NCBI GenBank assembly: GCA_951812925.1
Contig: OX638368.1
Location: forward strand, 117,203,309-117,267,308
DNA from: Calliopum simillimum
Lineage: Eukaryota; Arthropoda; Insecta; Diptera; Lauxaniidae
Direction of reading: 5' to 3'
Length of the DNA: 64,000 nt
Translations under genes and position numbers: made by a program
Part shown: in pieces, positions 44,960 through 57,099 of the stretch
Position numbering within the stretch: position 1 is the stretch's first letter
How the letters are laid out: every line of letters begins with the position of its first letter
The notes under the pieces: model-generated
Told to the model about the DNA's origin: nothing
Seen by the model: the letters and a program-made list of their open reading frames with translations, nothing else
The model's database searches: none

Positions 44960-45505
44960 ATGATTTAGTGAGAAATTTCTTAAGTAAAGAATTGACCGAA
45001 ATATGGGCACTCGTAAATGGAAATTCTTGACGCGGTCGAAAAAACGATGCTCCCAGATTGACGCGTAGTTTTCTCCAGTAATGGAGACACATTTATCTCG
45101 ATCAAAAGACTGTCGCCATGATTTCCTCAGCCTACTGCGACTTCTGAAACATCTTAGGTAGAAGTGTGACTTTTTTGTGTCACTGCATAGAGTCGTGTTT
45201 GGACTCAGCTTCATGAGAATGAACCCAAATTTTATTCCTAGCCAATTATCCACCTTTGTCTTCACTAAAGAGTTGCAAAAACTTTTTTTTTTTTTCGTGA
45301 GCATCCTCATTCCCATCTTGCGCTGACTTATCGCGAAGAATTTTAAAAATAGTTGTATCAAATACTCCAATGGTTTCAGCAAGCTGTGTCTCTCCTTTAG
45401 TCTGGCATCCTCCAATATTATTTTTTGGACTTTTTGAATGATTTCCGGAGTGGTCACTTCGATTGGCCGTGGGTTGTCTTCAAGTGAGTCCCTACCTTGC
45501 TAAAG
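44960..45505 (-). pseudogene. Mariner-like transposase remnant
   Basis: The minus-strand frame reads GRDSLEDNPRPIEVTTPEII and then QKVQKIILEDARLKER (45500-45390), the linker and second helix-turn-helix of mariner-type transposases. After a Lys-rich run and a deletion, other frames give HSHEAESKHDSMQ, AEEIMATVF and CLHYWRK, corresponding to the segment after the first catalytic Asp in relatives (ESKxQSxxW, KVMASVFW). The catalytic His-Asp-Asn and Ser-Pro-Asp blocks are absent. The 194-codon open frame at 44873-45457 therefore mixes real and out-of-frame text. No TIRs were found; the large palindrome abuts its 3' side. Confidence 0.65.
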
Positions 45506-46882
45506 CTATGCCACACTGAGAACATAGTTTTACTTGGACAAGAGTCCCCTTAAATGGATAACATTGAATTTTTCTTGCTTGGTTGGGAAATTTATAACAC
45601 CATATTTGAGCTTTTATTTGCGATTGACTTGTTTGGTCGACTATAGTTCATTAGTCTATTAGGGGAGCAAGAGAATATATTGAAAAGGAAAAATTAATTT
45701 GTATTTTCATTTTCATGCGGGTAATTTTGCGGACTTAAAAACGTCCCTTCGTACCTATTGGAGAGCTATTTAGCACTGAAAGCTAATAAATACGTTATAT
45801 AGTGAATTTGCCACAAAATACCCCAGTTCAAATCCATCTTTGAAAATTCATTGCATTCAAAAATCATTTCACGTGATTTGAATCAATGGATTTCGTTTTA
45901 GTAAATCAATCTATACTGTCTAGAATTTCTTATATTTTTGCTTGCCAACTTTTTATAAAAAAAAAAAACATTTTTATCAGCGTGAAAAATTTCTGCACAC
46001 GAATTTTAAACATAAAACAAAAGTTAATGGATTTTTCTTATCGTTGGTGATAAATACGAATTATTTTCGCTTGGGGAAGGACTCTTTAAGTCTTGCTAAG
46101 ATGCTCCTTGTATTTTCATTTTTCTTTTCGATATCCTTCGTTTTCGTATTTTTGTTATCATTGCGAACAAAAAAATATAATTTGCAATATATCACATAAC
46201 AAAAAAACAAAAAAGAAAGAAAATAAAAACAATAAAAATAAATTCAAACTTACGAAAAAGATAAACGAAATACAAAAATAAAATGTGAAAAGGCTTGGAG
46301 GGCTTTTAACAATTTACATACCAATATATCTTCCAAAGATAATTTTTAGAAGAAATATATAGCTGAACAAAAACGCAAAAGCATCAAAACAAGTACAAGT
46401 TCAAGTACAAGATTGAAAGATTGAATATTCCAACATTTGCAAATGAGTTGGCTGGTCGAGTAGTTCCATACAAAAGTCTGAAGAAAAGTTTGAAAAATCG
46501 TTTGTCTGAACTTGACCCCATATCAAATAAATCACTATAGAAATTTATCTTCAAAGTTGCCTAGAATGCCTACAAAAAGTTACCCACCTCTGAATTTCAT
46601 ATAATATAGAACAACAAAAGTGAGAAAAAAAACTTAAAGAAATATTGAAAAAGATAAAACAACAACAGCAACACTTCCATCCGCTTTCCCTCTTCGGGTA
46701 CAACATTAAGATAATTCAACAACAAAAGCAATTTTCTACCACCCAAAATACATCTCAGGAATAAGAAGCACCAGCGAAGTTTTACTTTTTGGTGGGGAGC
46801 ATCAAATTTATTGTTTAAATATTCAAAAGAAATACGAAACGAGGCAGCAAAAAAGAAAACCAACATAGTAAATGCCAAGAAA
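45506..46882. other. Non-coding DNA
   Basis: The CAACAACAGCAACAC-rich patch at 46655-46730 resembles fly 5' leader sequence, but no start or splice structure is proven. The frames at 45942-46281 have no motif. Confidence 0.45.
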
Positions 46883-47101
46883 ATGAAGCACAAAAAGTTC
46901 ATAAGGGCTGGGCTGTTTGTTGTTCTTTCCCTGTATCTTCTTATGAACAAAATTTTTTGGCTGTTGAATGGACGATCAAACAACAACGTACGTCGTGTAC
47001 AGTCCGGATATTTACCCGGCCAAAGTAATAACAATAAAAGTGAAAAATTTGCGTTGGGCCTAAGCGATTTTTCGTTGAAGAAGACCCAAATGGGCTCATA
47101 A
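46883..47101 (+). CDS. 72-residue open frame with one membrane segment
   Basis: The first in-frame ATG (AAAATGA, 46883) opens MKHKKFIRAGLFVVLSLYLL: a basic cytosolic tip followed by a hydrophobic segment of about 22 residues (positions 7-28), then NGRSNNNVRR and a Ser/Asn/Lys-rich stem. This arrangement is typical of the start of type II Golgi membrane proteins such as glycosyltransferases. The stop is at 47099-47101. A weak donor, AAAGTAATA, at about 47024 could end a first exon earlier. CAA-rich leader-like DNA lies upstream. No family is recognised, and no downstream exon was found in the window. It may be chance. Confidence 0.3.
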   Translation: MKHKKFIRAGLFVVLSLYLLMNKIFWLLNGRSNNNVRRVQSGYLPGQSNNNKSEKFALGLSDFSLKKTQMGS

Positions 47102-47554
47102 CTTCTTTTAATGTACAGGTGCTGGCTGTATGTAACAGATTCCTTAATGGGTGGGGGTTGACAAATTTATGGGTGGCATTGGGGTTGAGCGATGTTGGTG
47201 GTACAGCAGCACACTAACATAAATGAGATACGCGCATTAGTGTGGGAAAATAAATTTATATTAAGATTTTTAGTTAAGGTTCATGGAGCAAAAATTTGTT
47301 GGCCAAATTTAACATGAATTAATTTTTAATTATTTGTTTGTAAAAGGCACCGAATAGCCAAAAATATATAAATAGTAACAAAATATTTGAACCATATACT
47401 TGCTTCAAAAAATCTATTATCATTATTACTACATATTCCACTCAGAAAGAATGAACTATTTATATGCATCAAACGCATTTGACGGATTCTAGTATTAAGT
47501 GAACCAACTTTCAGATCTACCATTACCGATTGATAGTGATGAACAAAATCAGTC
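47102..47554. other. Non-coding DNA
   Basis: No gene or repeat is recognised. Confidence 0.5.
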
Positions 47555-48030
47555 TTGGTCTTGGTCAATTTTTTGTGATCAAATCTAAGACCAGCTACGG
47601 CCTTAGATCAAGACCAAAACCGAAACATTGACCAACACCAGGACTGAGACCAAGATCCAATATCAAAACCATGATTGAAGTGTTCTTGGTTTGCTTATGT
47701 CTACCAATCGCGCTGAAAGAGTACTCTTATCTTGTGATGAGCAATTATTTTAAGACCAAGACCAAGAGCATGTGTCTCGAAAAATTACCAATGTCAAGAC
47801 TGATAATCGGTCTTCATCCTTTATATTTAATACAAAACTCGACATCTTAAAAACCCAACTGTTTTGAAAAAATAAGTTTCAAAAATCTTGCATACTCAAC
47901 ACTCTTTAGATATTTTTCAATACCAAGAACGAGACCAAGACTTAGTGCCCAAGGCTTAGGCTCAATTTCAAAACCAAGACCAAGACTCAATGTCCGAGAC
48001 CTTGGTTTGGTTTGTGCATCACTTCTCAAA
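47555..48030 (-). repeat. Dispersed repeat R1, copy C
   Basis: The longest R1 copy. AAGACCAAGACCAAG and ACCAAGACTTAGTGCCCAAG blocks flank the conserved CATCTTAAAAACCCAACTG and CATACTCAACACTCTTTAGA centre shared with 9295-9650 and, reversed, 5449-5815. Confidence 0.65.
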
Positions 48031-48424
48031 TCGATTTAACTGTGCACGAACCTATTTTACTTATTTTGTTCAAACCGGTTTGTTTTCAACCTGGAGGCTT
48101 TGTCACAAAAATATTGAGTTTTTCGTGTTATCAAATTTTAACCCGTTAGAAAGAAGGCGCGCTTAGACGCAAAACTTTATTGCGATTGTTTTTTATAACG
48201 ATAACAAAATGACAAAAGGGCGCAAGAATTTACAACAAACGAAACTTTTACCTGGCAGTTCTGTCAAACTTTTGCTAGCTCCCTCTAACGTGGGATAGCT
48301 AATTAAGAAATTGTTGTTTCATGTGGTTGTGTGTTAGGATACAGACTAAAGAAGCAGCTGCCAGAGACAACGCATACTAAATAAAGCAGAGACAACTGTT
48401 GTGATGCAAATCTGATTTTAAACA
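48031..48424. other. Non-coding DNA
   Basis: No gene is recognised. Confidence 0.5.
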
Positions 48425-48810
48425 AATTATGAATCTATATGTTAATACGCAAGACAAAAACTTGTCCACTTTTTTTTGCTATGTTAAAAATGGAGTACGA
48501 CTTTACACCATTTGAAAGGTATTTGAACACAACGTAAAAATTATGTTAATATTTTGCCAGACAAAATTATATACAAATTTTTCAACACTAACAACTACAA
48601 AATACACGGTTACACAGAGCTACGAAAAAGGATAGAGCACAAAAAGAAAGACAAAAAGCATAGCATTGACTTCATGTTTTTTTGCTTTGTTTATATTTCG
48701 CTTGAATTATACCAGGGATGATAAATGAGCTTTTGTATTTCGTACCAAATAGCAAAAAAAAAAGGGTACTAAAAGAGTCCAAAAAGTACTAAAATTATTG
48801 AATACATTTG
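48425..48810 (+). repeat. Dispersed repeat R2, copy 2
   Basis: Same orientation as 10847-11245: ATCTATATGTTAATACGCAAG, ATGTTAAAAATGGAGTACGA, AAATTTTTCAACA, ACAAAAAGCATAGCATTGA and GAGTCCAAAAAGTACTAAAA. Confidence 0.7.
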
Positions 48811-50819
48811 TGGTCGAATTTTGACCGCTGGGCGATTCTAGTATAACTTTAATAGTTGTATTTTTGTGGACACTTTAACAGGGCTTTTCTTGAGCACATT
48901 TATTTAGTTGGGCTGAGTTAAGCACATTTGTTAATGCTTTCCTATAAGTTTGTCAGAATGTCCTTAATTGGCCTTTAAGATAAATGACAAAATATACGTC
49001 GGAATGAAATGCCTTCCACATATCATAGCACAAATAAAAAATATCCATGATTCTTTTCCAGAAAACTGCTGGGCCCGTTTTTGAGCCGAACGAAGATAAA
49101 GTTTATTAAATTGTTCAAGTGTTTTGGCTGACGTTTGTTTATCATCTTTGCTATTTTATATCAGAATATGCTCAAAATATGCATCTACATACATACATAT
49201 AGGGGAGCATCGAGTAGATCGGTACAGTTTTGACTGCAAGCTAACACCTTTTTCGAAATAACTGGTATGCAGTTAAATAAGTACAATATTAGGATTTTAA
49301 AATAAAGTAAGCTAAACACAATATGATTTTACAATTAAGAGTAACGACAGATTTTCTGAAGATACTCAAAATGTAACGTGGAGTATACGTGCAACGGTGT
49401 ATGCAACAAATAAGGCGATTAAATAGTACGTATAGAACACCTTGCGCACTCAGAGCTGATAGTAGTGTGCGGTGGAAGTGAAAGATAAACTATCCCTTGT
49501 TTTGTTATTTGTATTAAATTTATTAGCAAAATCGCAAAAATAAGTAAACACACAGTAAAATAGCATATCTGCTTTTAAACGAGCAGAATTATTATTAAAT
49601 TTTTGCAAAAAGTCTATTACCATTAAATGGAGTTGAGCACAGGGAAGAAAATTATTTTTGCACTGGAAAAACACACAAAGAATTTTTTTGGCCAAGTCAG
49701 CAATCGTACCACTGCTACATTTCGCGAGCTAAATGATTGTAAAAGCATCAATATTCGATACAATCGCGGACATGCCAACGTCTATAGTTTTCTAAATAAA
49801 GCCACTGCACGAAGGTGCCCCGTGTACGAATCTACCCCGAATCTACTAATCCAGTCAAACCGAACTGAATAGAACAATGGTTAAGAGTCGTTAACGAACC
49901 TGTTTTTTGCACCGGTACAAGTTCTTGTAAAGTGGTTCGAAACACAGAACCGAACAGCATCTATTTTTTAGTCGGTTTGCACATCTGCATTGATTTATAT
50001 CTCCTTTTAAATTTTAATCACCAATTGGTAAAGGTAATACAGATAATGAAATTCGTATATGGAAATTTCTCATCTATATAATTTGCCATAAAAGACTTCT
50101 GCAAATATTCTGAAATTAAAAAATGTTCCTAGATATCTGAATTTAACACCCGTTCTATTTTTATGTTCAAAAATTACTAAACCGCTGTACCTCATATAAT
50201 TTTGTCCGATTTGTAAACTTATTCTCTCGGTTGCGTACGTTTTTTATGGAACAGTTATGGTCCAATAGGTTACGGAAAATTTCGATTTTATTTTTTGATG
50301 ATTTTTTTTTGCGTTTGCAGATTAGAACCTATACATGCAATTAAATTTGCCAAAAAATGTTAAATTTTTCTTAAGTTTCTATTTCATGCAGACATCATAA
50401 ACATAAAAAACTAAAATTTTTATAAAATCATTTATTTCAAATTATAAAACCACCCTATTACTGCATCCGTAAGTTTAGCCTGCACTGCAACACAACAAAC
50501 GCTAGCCAAGATACAAATCAACTCAGCGTAGTTCCCCTACCCACCAGCAGAGGGCAATAAAATCGCGTCATTAAATGTCACAACCACCGTAGCGGCATGT
50601 AGCATTTAGCAAACAATTCAGCGGTGATTTTTATGGCAGACGAGCTATAAAAATTTTAATGTGGTCGAAGGAGTCTGGAATTTTATCTTTCCTTTAACAA
50701 GTGCGGATTTTTCTTGTTGTCTCGTTGATTTAACTTAACGACTTTTTAATTTCCGGCGTTTAGATTTTTATGGCGTGAGAAATTTTTGCGTTTTTTTATC
50801 TCATATTCATTTTGCTTCG
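48811..50819. other. Mostly non-coding DNA
   Basis: One open frame of 81 codons at 49627-49872 is listed separately. A less AT-rich stretch at 50480-50620 has no identifiable gene. Confidence 0.45.
49627..49872 (+). CDS. 81-residue open frame, unrecognised
   Basis: ATG at 49627 (TAAATGG context) begins MELSTGKKIIFALEKHTKNF; the rest is of normal amino-acid composition with no simple repeats, ending at TAG 49870-49872. I know no matching family, see no clear promoter or splice sites, and an 80-codon frame of the opposite strand overlaps it. Probably chance; it is listed because its composition is more protein-like than its neighbours. Confidence 0.15.
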   Translation: MELSTGKKIIFALEKHTKNFFGQVSNRTTATFRELNDCKSINIRYNRGHANVYSFLNKATARRCPVYESTPNLLIQSNRTE

Positions 50820-51935
50820 AGTCATGTCGTCGGCTGAGTATTATTTTGCCGTAAACACCAAAACACGCATTTTTAACTGAGAATGCAGTTTTATGTTTCC
50901 GAGTACGCTCTTTGTGAATCTTTTATCCATTTTGTCCTATCTCTTTCCAATCGTGAGTTATATAGTATGACTTTTGCCGTATATCCACAAAAATTGCAAG
51001 TTGAATTTTTAGTTTGCCGTAAACGACAAAAATATGGATATACGGCAAATTTTCCGTATATTTTCAAATTTTTTTTTAGTTATTTTTATTTTGCCGTATT
51101 TGTATATGAATGATTCACTATTGTATTAATATAAAGTATTGCTAAGCACATAAACTTAAGCCAATCAGTGTATTGAGTGCATTAGTATATAAACCAGTGG
51201 CATCTATATGAAACATTGCGATGTTTAAAACAAAAATAGTGTTTTATTTAATGGTTCTTTCGTCAGTATTTTTTTTGTAGCTGTTGCTGTCAAGTGTTAA
51301 TATTGTGGAATCCTGAGTAGTAAAAACCACGAAAATTTTATTATTATAGTGATCGAAGTCATTTCCACATTTTAACTCCGTTTTTCAAGATATTTCAGTT
51401 GACAAATTAGTTACATGCAAATTTGACCCATTTTAATATATTTCCCATTAATCAACAGTGGTGAGTTTTAAAAGTGCATGGTTTCATCCTTAAAATGGTG
51501 AAAAAATGTACCATTTATCGTTATATTTGCAAAGGTTATAGCCATTTAAAAACTATTTCCTATGCAAACATACACCACATGTCGTATGAGTAATATTTAT
51601 TAATATGGAAAAATAAAGTCTCATATCAATATTTTCTGACCATTCTGCCGCCACAAACTCTCTGTAAGTTAAAAAAAGTGAGAAATTTTTCATGAAATGT
51701 AGAATTTTGCCAAACTACCTGAAGAAAAATTAATATAACTTAAAAAGTAGAAGGCGTAGGATCCTGTAGTTAGTAAAAAACCAAATAAAATTATTTGCTG
51801 AAAGTATTTAAGAAAAAAAATTTAAATTTTATCGGTTGGTTTGTTTGTAATTCCACCTCAAACATAAAAAAGTGATTTCCCAAAAAAGTGAAATTGGCGT
51901 TTACGGCAAAGTAATACTCAGGCGACGATGTGTTG
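50820..51935. repeat. Inverted TTTGCCGTAAAC repeats about 1.1 kb apart
   Basis: TCGTCGGCTGAGTATTATTTTGCCGTAAACACCAAA (50826-50862) matches the reverse complement of TTTGGGAAATCACTT-side DNA at 51892-51931 (GGCGTTTACGGCAAAGTAATACTCAGGCGACGA). Inside, TTTGCCGTATATCCACAAAA (50973) pairs with TATGGATATACGGCAAA (51033). The layout suggests a TIR-bounded element, but the interior is non-coding. Confidence 0.6.
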
Positions 51936-52039
51936 ATTGATTTTTTGTTAGGGTTAAGGATTGTTTTCGATGATGGAACTGCAGGACTACCAAAAAGTGT
52001 CATTTCGTTTGATTTTTTAAAAATATTTTGTCAAAAATG

Positions 52040-53810
52040 TTCATGTATTTTCATCCTTTGTTTTCACTTGTCCACCTTATGATATAACATATAAAACAGG
52101 ATCGGGAACTTTTCGCCTAAAAGTCTGGAAAAAAAAAGTCCAAAACATTCTCCTAGAAATGTTCACGTTTGTCCATCAGTTCTTTATGTTTGTCCACCCT
52201 TATTTCCGATGTAAATATAAACAATTAATTCGTAGGAGACAGTGAACTTGGCGCTTAAAAGTCGAGAAGAATTTAAAATAAGCTGATCCTTTTGATTATT
52301 CAAGAAATATTCACTTTTGTCCATACATTCTCTACATTTGTCCACCCTTGTTTCTGAAGTTCAAAATATTAAGTTTGTAAGAGACCGTGAACTGGCGAGA
52401 AGAAATCGAAAAAAATTCAAAAAAAAAACCAACCTATTAAGTATCCAAGAAATGTTCATGTTTGCCCATCCATTCTCTATATTTGTCCACTCTTGTCTCT
52501 GAAGTTAAAAACATTAAGTTCGTGAAACAGTGATCTTGGCGCTTGAAAGTCGAAAGAATTAAAACAACCTATTCCAAAGAATTGTCTAAGGAATCTTCAT
52601 GTTTGTCAATTCATTCTTTACGTTTGTCCACCCTTTTTTCTGAAGTTTAAAGTATTAAGTTTGTGAACTTGGCGCTAAAAACTCGAGAAGAATTTTTTAA
52701 AAAAATCAATCCTTTTGATTGTCCAAGGAATCTTCATATATGACCATCCTTTCTTTACGTTTGTCCACCCATGTTTCTAAAGTTAAAAATATGAAGTTTG
52801 TCAGAAACAGTGAACTGGCGATAAAAATTTAAAAAAAATTTAAAAAAACCTATTGATTGCCCACCCTTGTCACTGAAGTTAAAAACTTTAAGTTTGTGAG
52901 AGACAGTAATCTTAGCGCTGAAAATTCGAGAAGAATTAAAAAGAACAATACTTTTGATTTTCCAAGGAATACCTTTCTATACGTTTGTCCACGCATTTTT
53001 CTGAAGTTAAAAAAAAAAAATTAGTTTCTGAAGGACAGTTAATCTGTTGCCTAAAAGTCGAGAAAAAAAAACTTAATTCCAAAGCAATGTCCTAACAATT
53101 ATGTTCGGGTATGTTCATCATATACTTTTGTTTGTCCGCCTCTTTGTACCAGAAATTAGAAAAAAATTAAGTTTTTGAGAGGCAGAGAACATGGAAAAAG
53201 TCTATTTCAATGCATTGTGCAAGGAATGTTCATGTTTGTCCATATTTTCTCTACGTTTGTCCACCCTTCCTTCCGATGCTTAAAACTTAGTTTATGAGGA
53301 ATTGATAGCTTCACGCCAAAAAATCGGAAAAATTACATAAAAAAACCTTATTCCAGAGAATTATCCAAGGGATAATATTTGTGCTTGTCCTTCTATTTTA
53401 AAATTTCCAGAAATAAGTTTCTGACGTGCCGTAAACTTAGCAACAAAAAGGCGGGAAAAAAAATACTAAGGAACTTTATTCCAAAAAACTGTCCAAAAAA
53501 TTACTATGCTTGTCCACCATTTCTTTTTGTTTGTCCAACTTAGTTTTCCGGTATTCAAAAAAAAAAAAAAAAAAAAAGATTTCTGCGGATTCATGAACTA
53601 AAAACGCTAAGAACCTAGTAGAAATAAAAAAAACAACCTTTTTTTAAAGAATTTTCCAAGAAATGTTCCTGTCTGTCCAACTTTTCTTTTCGTTTGTCCA
53701 TCATTATTTCCGATATTTAAGACATACGTTTCTGAGGAACCGTATATTTGGCGCTAAAAAGTCATTAAAAATTATAAAAAAACCTCTTCTAAAGGATTTT
53801 CCATATTTTT
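52040..53810 (+). repeat. Satellite-like array, TTTGTCCACCC motif, 12-13 units
   Basis: A degenerate tandem array with a period varying around 100-180 bases. Each unit has, in order, a GTTCA..TTTGTCCAT phrase, TTTGTCCACCCTT, a TTCTGAAGTTAAAA phrase, AAGTTTGTGAGAGACAGTGAACTTGGCGC and AAAAGTCGAGAAGAATTAAA. The motif lies near 52070, 52188, 52337, 52482, 52625, 52758, 52856, 52985, 53130, 53253, 53513 and 53690. Decay increases towards the 3' end. No coding content. Confidence 0.8.
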
Positions 53811-54464
53811 TCATTAAGTATTTCCATTTTTTTTAGCGGTACTTTCACGCACCCTATAACATGAAGACGTTGAAGTATTGCATATTACATGTAAGGGTTT
53901 TCCATTATGCGTTGGTCATATCAATTAGTATTCCATTATCGTTTGTTGTAAACAGTTCGTATAGAAAAAAATATCTATTGGTAAAAAGATATTCAAAGAA
54001 TTCTTAATGTATTCTGACGTCCACAAGTGATCGTAAGTAACGTAATTGTCACTGACCTATGGTAACTCTTTCTTTGCCAATCCAATGCCATTTTAAATGG
54101 TATCCCGCAAGTCGCTCGTTGTTTGGAAAAAACACAAATTGCACGTATCATTTTGTTCATTACATTACTTCGAGAAGTTCATTAGAATTTTGTCGTTAAC
54201 ATATGACAATGTTGTTGTAAATGAAATAATATGCTGTCTGTTGAATTAATTAGAAATACGAGTAATTTAACAAGCTGTTAAAGAGTTTTTTTGGCAGCAC
54301 ATCATTACAATATAAACCATATTAAAACGGTCAGGTAAACGGAACTCCTTGTATTGAAATGTATAAGCACTTGTCTTTATTTGTAGAAAGTGTTGATAGT
54401 TTCTTATTAGAGTAAGTAACGGAAATTCTGGAAAAATATATTAAAAAATTTAACATTAGTATTC
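53811..54464. other. Non-coding DNA
   Basis: No gene or strong repeat is recognised. Confidence 0.5.
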
Positions 54465-54710
54465 ACCACCATCTTATTCGATTTCGACTGCAACTAAATC
54501 GAATCGAGATTTTGCTATCATATATTATGACTTCCAGAATCGAAATCGAAATTTTTTCAAATCAAAATCGAATCAGCTTTATCATTTAGTTCGATTTTGA
54601 TTAGAAAAGTCTTCGATTTCGATTCTGGAAATCAATTTATAATATGATAACAATACCTCGATTCGATTTAGTTCCATTCGAAATCGAATTAGATGATAAG
54701 GCTGATTAAC
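54465..54710. repeat. Hairpin repeat, GAATCGAAATCGAA-rich
   Basis: The left arm (ATCTTATTCGATTTCGA, AACTAAATCGAATCGAG, CCAGAATCGAAATCGAA) is repeated in reverse complement on the right (TTCGATTTCGATTCTGG, CTCGATTCGATTTAGTT, CGAAATCGAATTAGATGATAAG). Arms are about 115 bases. Short ATCGAA words inside also pair locally. Confidence 0.85.
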
Positions 54711-56254
54711 AATGTATTCTTTTCAAAGTTTTTAAAAATAAATTTGCCAAAGTTCAATAAAAAAAGTTCATTGATTCATTGCGTATATGGAATTTTGTAT
54801 AGGTATATTCTTGACCTTTGTGTAAAAATTTTCCATAATAAATTGAGTTGATGAGAAAAAAATACAAAATCATTTTAATACAAATTTCATATGCAAATCC
54901 ATTAAATCCAACTTAACAAAGTGTTAATGCGATGGAGTCTCACTGCTTTGTTTTATTGAACACTTAAAAAAAAATTTTTTTTATATTAATTTCATAAAAA
55001 CAATAAACTTGTCGGGCGCTCAAATTTATAGCCGTGGCTAATTTAAAGCATAAATTTAAGTGTCAGAAGACAACAGAGAAAATTATTGTTGATGTAAATT
55101 GATTTTTATTTATATACCAAAATAATGAAAAACAAAACCGAGCCTTTTGTCAAAAGAATATCTATTTAAGACAGTTACATTTACTTTTAGCTAGAGCTGT
55201 GAATCCCCCGTAGTCCTATGTTATTTTTTACATTTTCACAAACTTAATACTAAATATATAAGCCACGCTATTCATGTTGACGCATTTATGTGCATTAACG
55301 TGGCTTTAATGTGAAAATGTACAATATTATGCGCCAATTAAACATTTTTTATTAGAAAAAGATAGCATGCTCATTGTGTGGAAAAAAGAAGACCGACCTC
55401 ACCATAATATTTTCTAATCGTCTAACAGTATACACTCGTATTTGCTACCTTTCCCATGATTGATAATATATTTTTGTATATTCCTCCCCCAAATATACTA
55501 TATGTATTTACCACGAATATATAACTGACAGCAATTTGTCCCCCTCCCCCCTTAGATGTTATTGTTTTGTTACCATAAATTAGGTCCATCTTCAAAATTG
55601 TGCGCGTTTTATTAAGTCGATTTTATTTATTGTTTTATTTGTTGAATAAATTACCATTACTCGTCAGGGCGCACAGGGGGTCGCTATTGTTTAAGGCTTG
55701 TCTGCGCGTTTGTTTTAATGGCGCCTTTAGAAAAATTTTCGGTTATGCTTGATCGAATTTCAAAAATTAACGTATTTACATTGGGGAAAATTTAATTGCT
55801 TTTCTTCTATATAATGCACCATTTTAAATTAGACAAAAAGATGAATAAGAACTTTATGCAACTTTTGGCGACTACAAGTAAAGTAAAATTTTGTGAGAGA
55901 GTCGTTTTAAGAGGATTCGGATAAAGCAAACTATGTCCCAAGAAAAATCGCTTGATGTTGTATTGAATTTAAAACAAATAAAAAATTTCGACATTCTGAT
56001 GAGATAAATAGTCTTATACAAATTATCAGAAAATTACGGGTTGGACACGTTATCCCGTTTTCCAAAATATCGTTTTCTAAAATCATGTTTTTATAGATAA
56101 TTCGAGCCGCCCGATTGAACATTGATATTATACTTCGTGAAATGTCGTAATTATATTTTAATATCCCGTTTTTATAAATAAAATTATGTTTGTTAATACG
56201 GGCCGCCCGAATTTTTTACGCATTACTCCTCAGTTTTAAGTAGTCCTTGTCTTC
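54711..56254. other. Non-coding DNA
   Basis: No recognisable gene. A C-rich tract, CCCCCTCCCCCC, lies near 55540. Confidence 0.5.
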
Positions 56255-56730
56255 GGTGACCATTAATGAAATTTTCCACAGAATATTTTATGTAATATTT
56301 TAACAAATTGTAGTACAGTTGTTGAAAAGGGCTTAAAAAGACCCACAAAAATAGAATATAATGGGTTCATATGTTCTAAGAAAATATTCCTTGTGTGATT
56401 TCGTATTTCAAAACTTTGGACGTTTTGCCTTTTTAATGAATTCGGGTTTGTTTTATGACAAAGTAACCGACAAAGTTTTGAATACTGCGGAAAGCATATG
56501 AAGAATGTTTGTCGCTTTATTACTCGCTTCAATTATTGACATTTTTAAAAAAACCTGTTGTCCCAAAATCATAACGAAATCACACAAGGAACATTTTCTT
56601 AGAGCAATATTAACCCATTGTATCGTGTTTTTATTGGTTTTTTTTACCGCTTTTTCATAAACTGGTCTATAATGAGTTAAAGTACTAAGTGTTCGGAAAC
56701 TATTAGTGAAATTTTATAGCAAATTTTTCT
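56255..56730. repeat. Hairpin (foldback) repeat, about 475 bp
   Basis: The left arm contains ACAATGGG-like AATAATGGGTTC text and TTCTAAGAAAATATTCCTTGTGTGATTTCGTA. The right arm contains ACGAAATCACACAAGGAACATTTTCTTAGA followed by AACCCATTGTA. The outer parts pair more weakly. The loop is about 125 bases (56435-56555). Confidence 0.75.
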
Positions 56731-57099
56731 GTGGTACATACTGATCCAATATTTCCCATTTTTAAGGGTAATTTTTTGTACCTGTTGAGAAATAGTTAAA
56801 AATGACCCATTTTTGGGGGATGTAGAGGGTTAAAGTTTTCTACAAAAATATTCCTCCTAAACCATACCGCCCCGGTACCCAACCCCGTTGACTTTTTTTT
56901 TGTGAATTTCAGAACACAGGCTATTTTGAGCCTAATCAAGAAAAATTCGTTTAAATTTTTTGGATATCTCAAAGGGTTTTCGAGTTACGGTTGGGGTAGT
57001 TTTCTATCCCTTGGGTCAATACATACATATACTCAATTCGTAGCAAAATTAGTTTTTGTAAAGTTTTTGCAAGTTTTTTTTAAAAAATTGTAAAGATTT

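Noticed and set aside
44873..45457. 194-codon open frame as one gene
   Set aside because: Only its first part is mariner text in frame; the rest follows in the wrong frame or runs towards the palindrome.
46597..47034. 145-codon minus-strand frame
   Set aside because: Leu/Phe-rich shadow of CAA/AAG-rich DNA; no motif.
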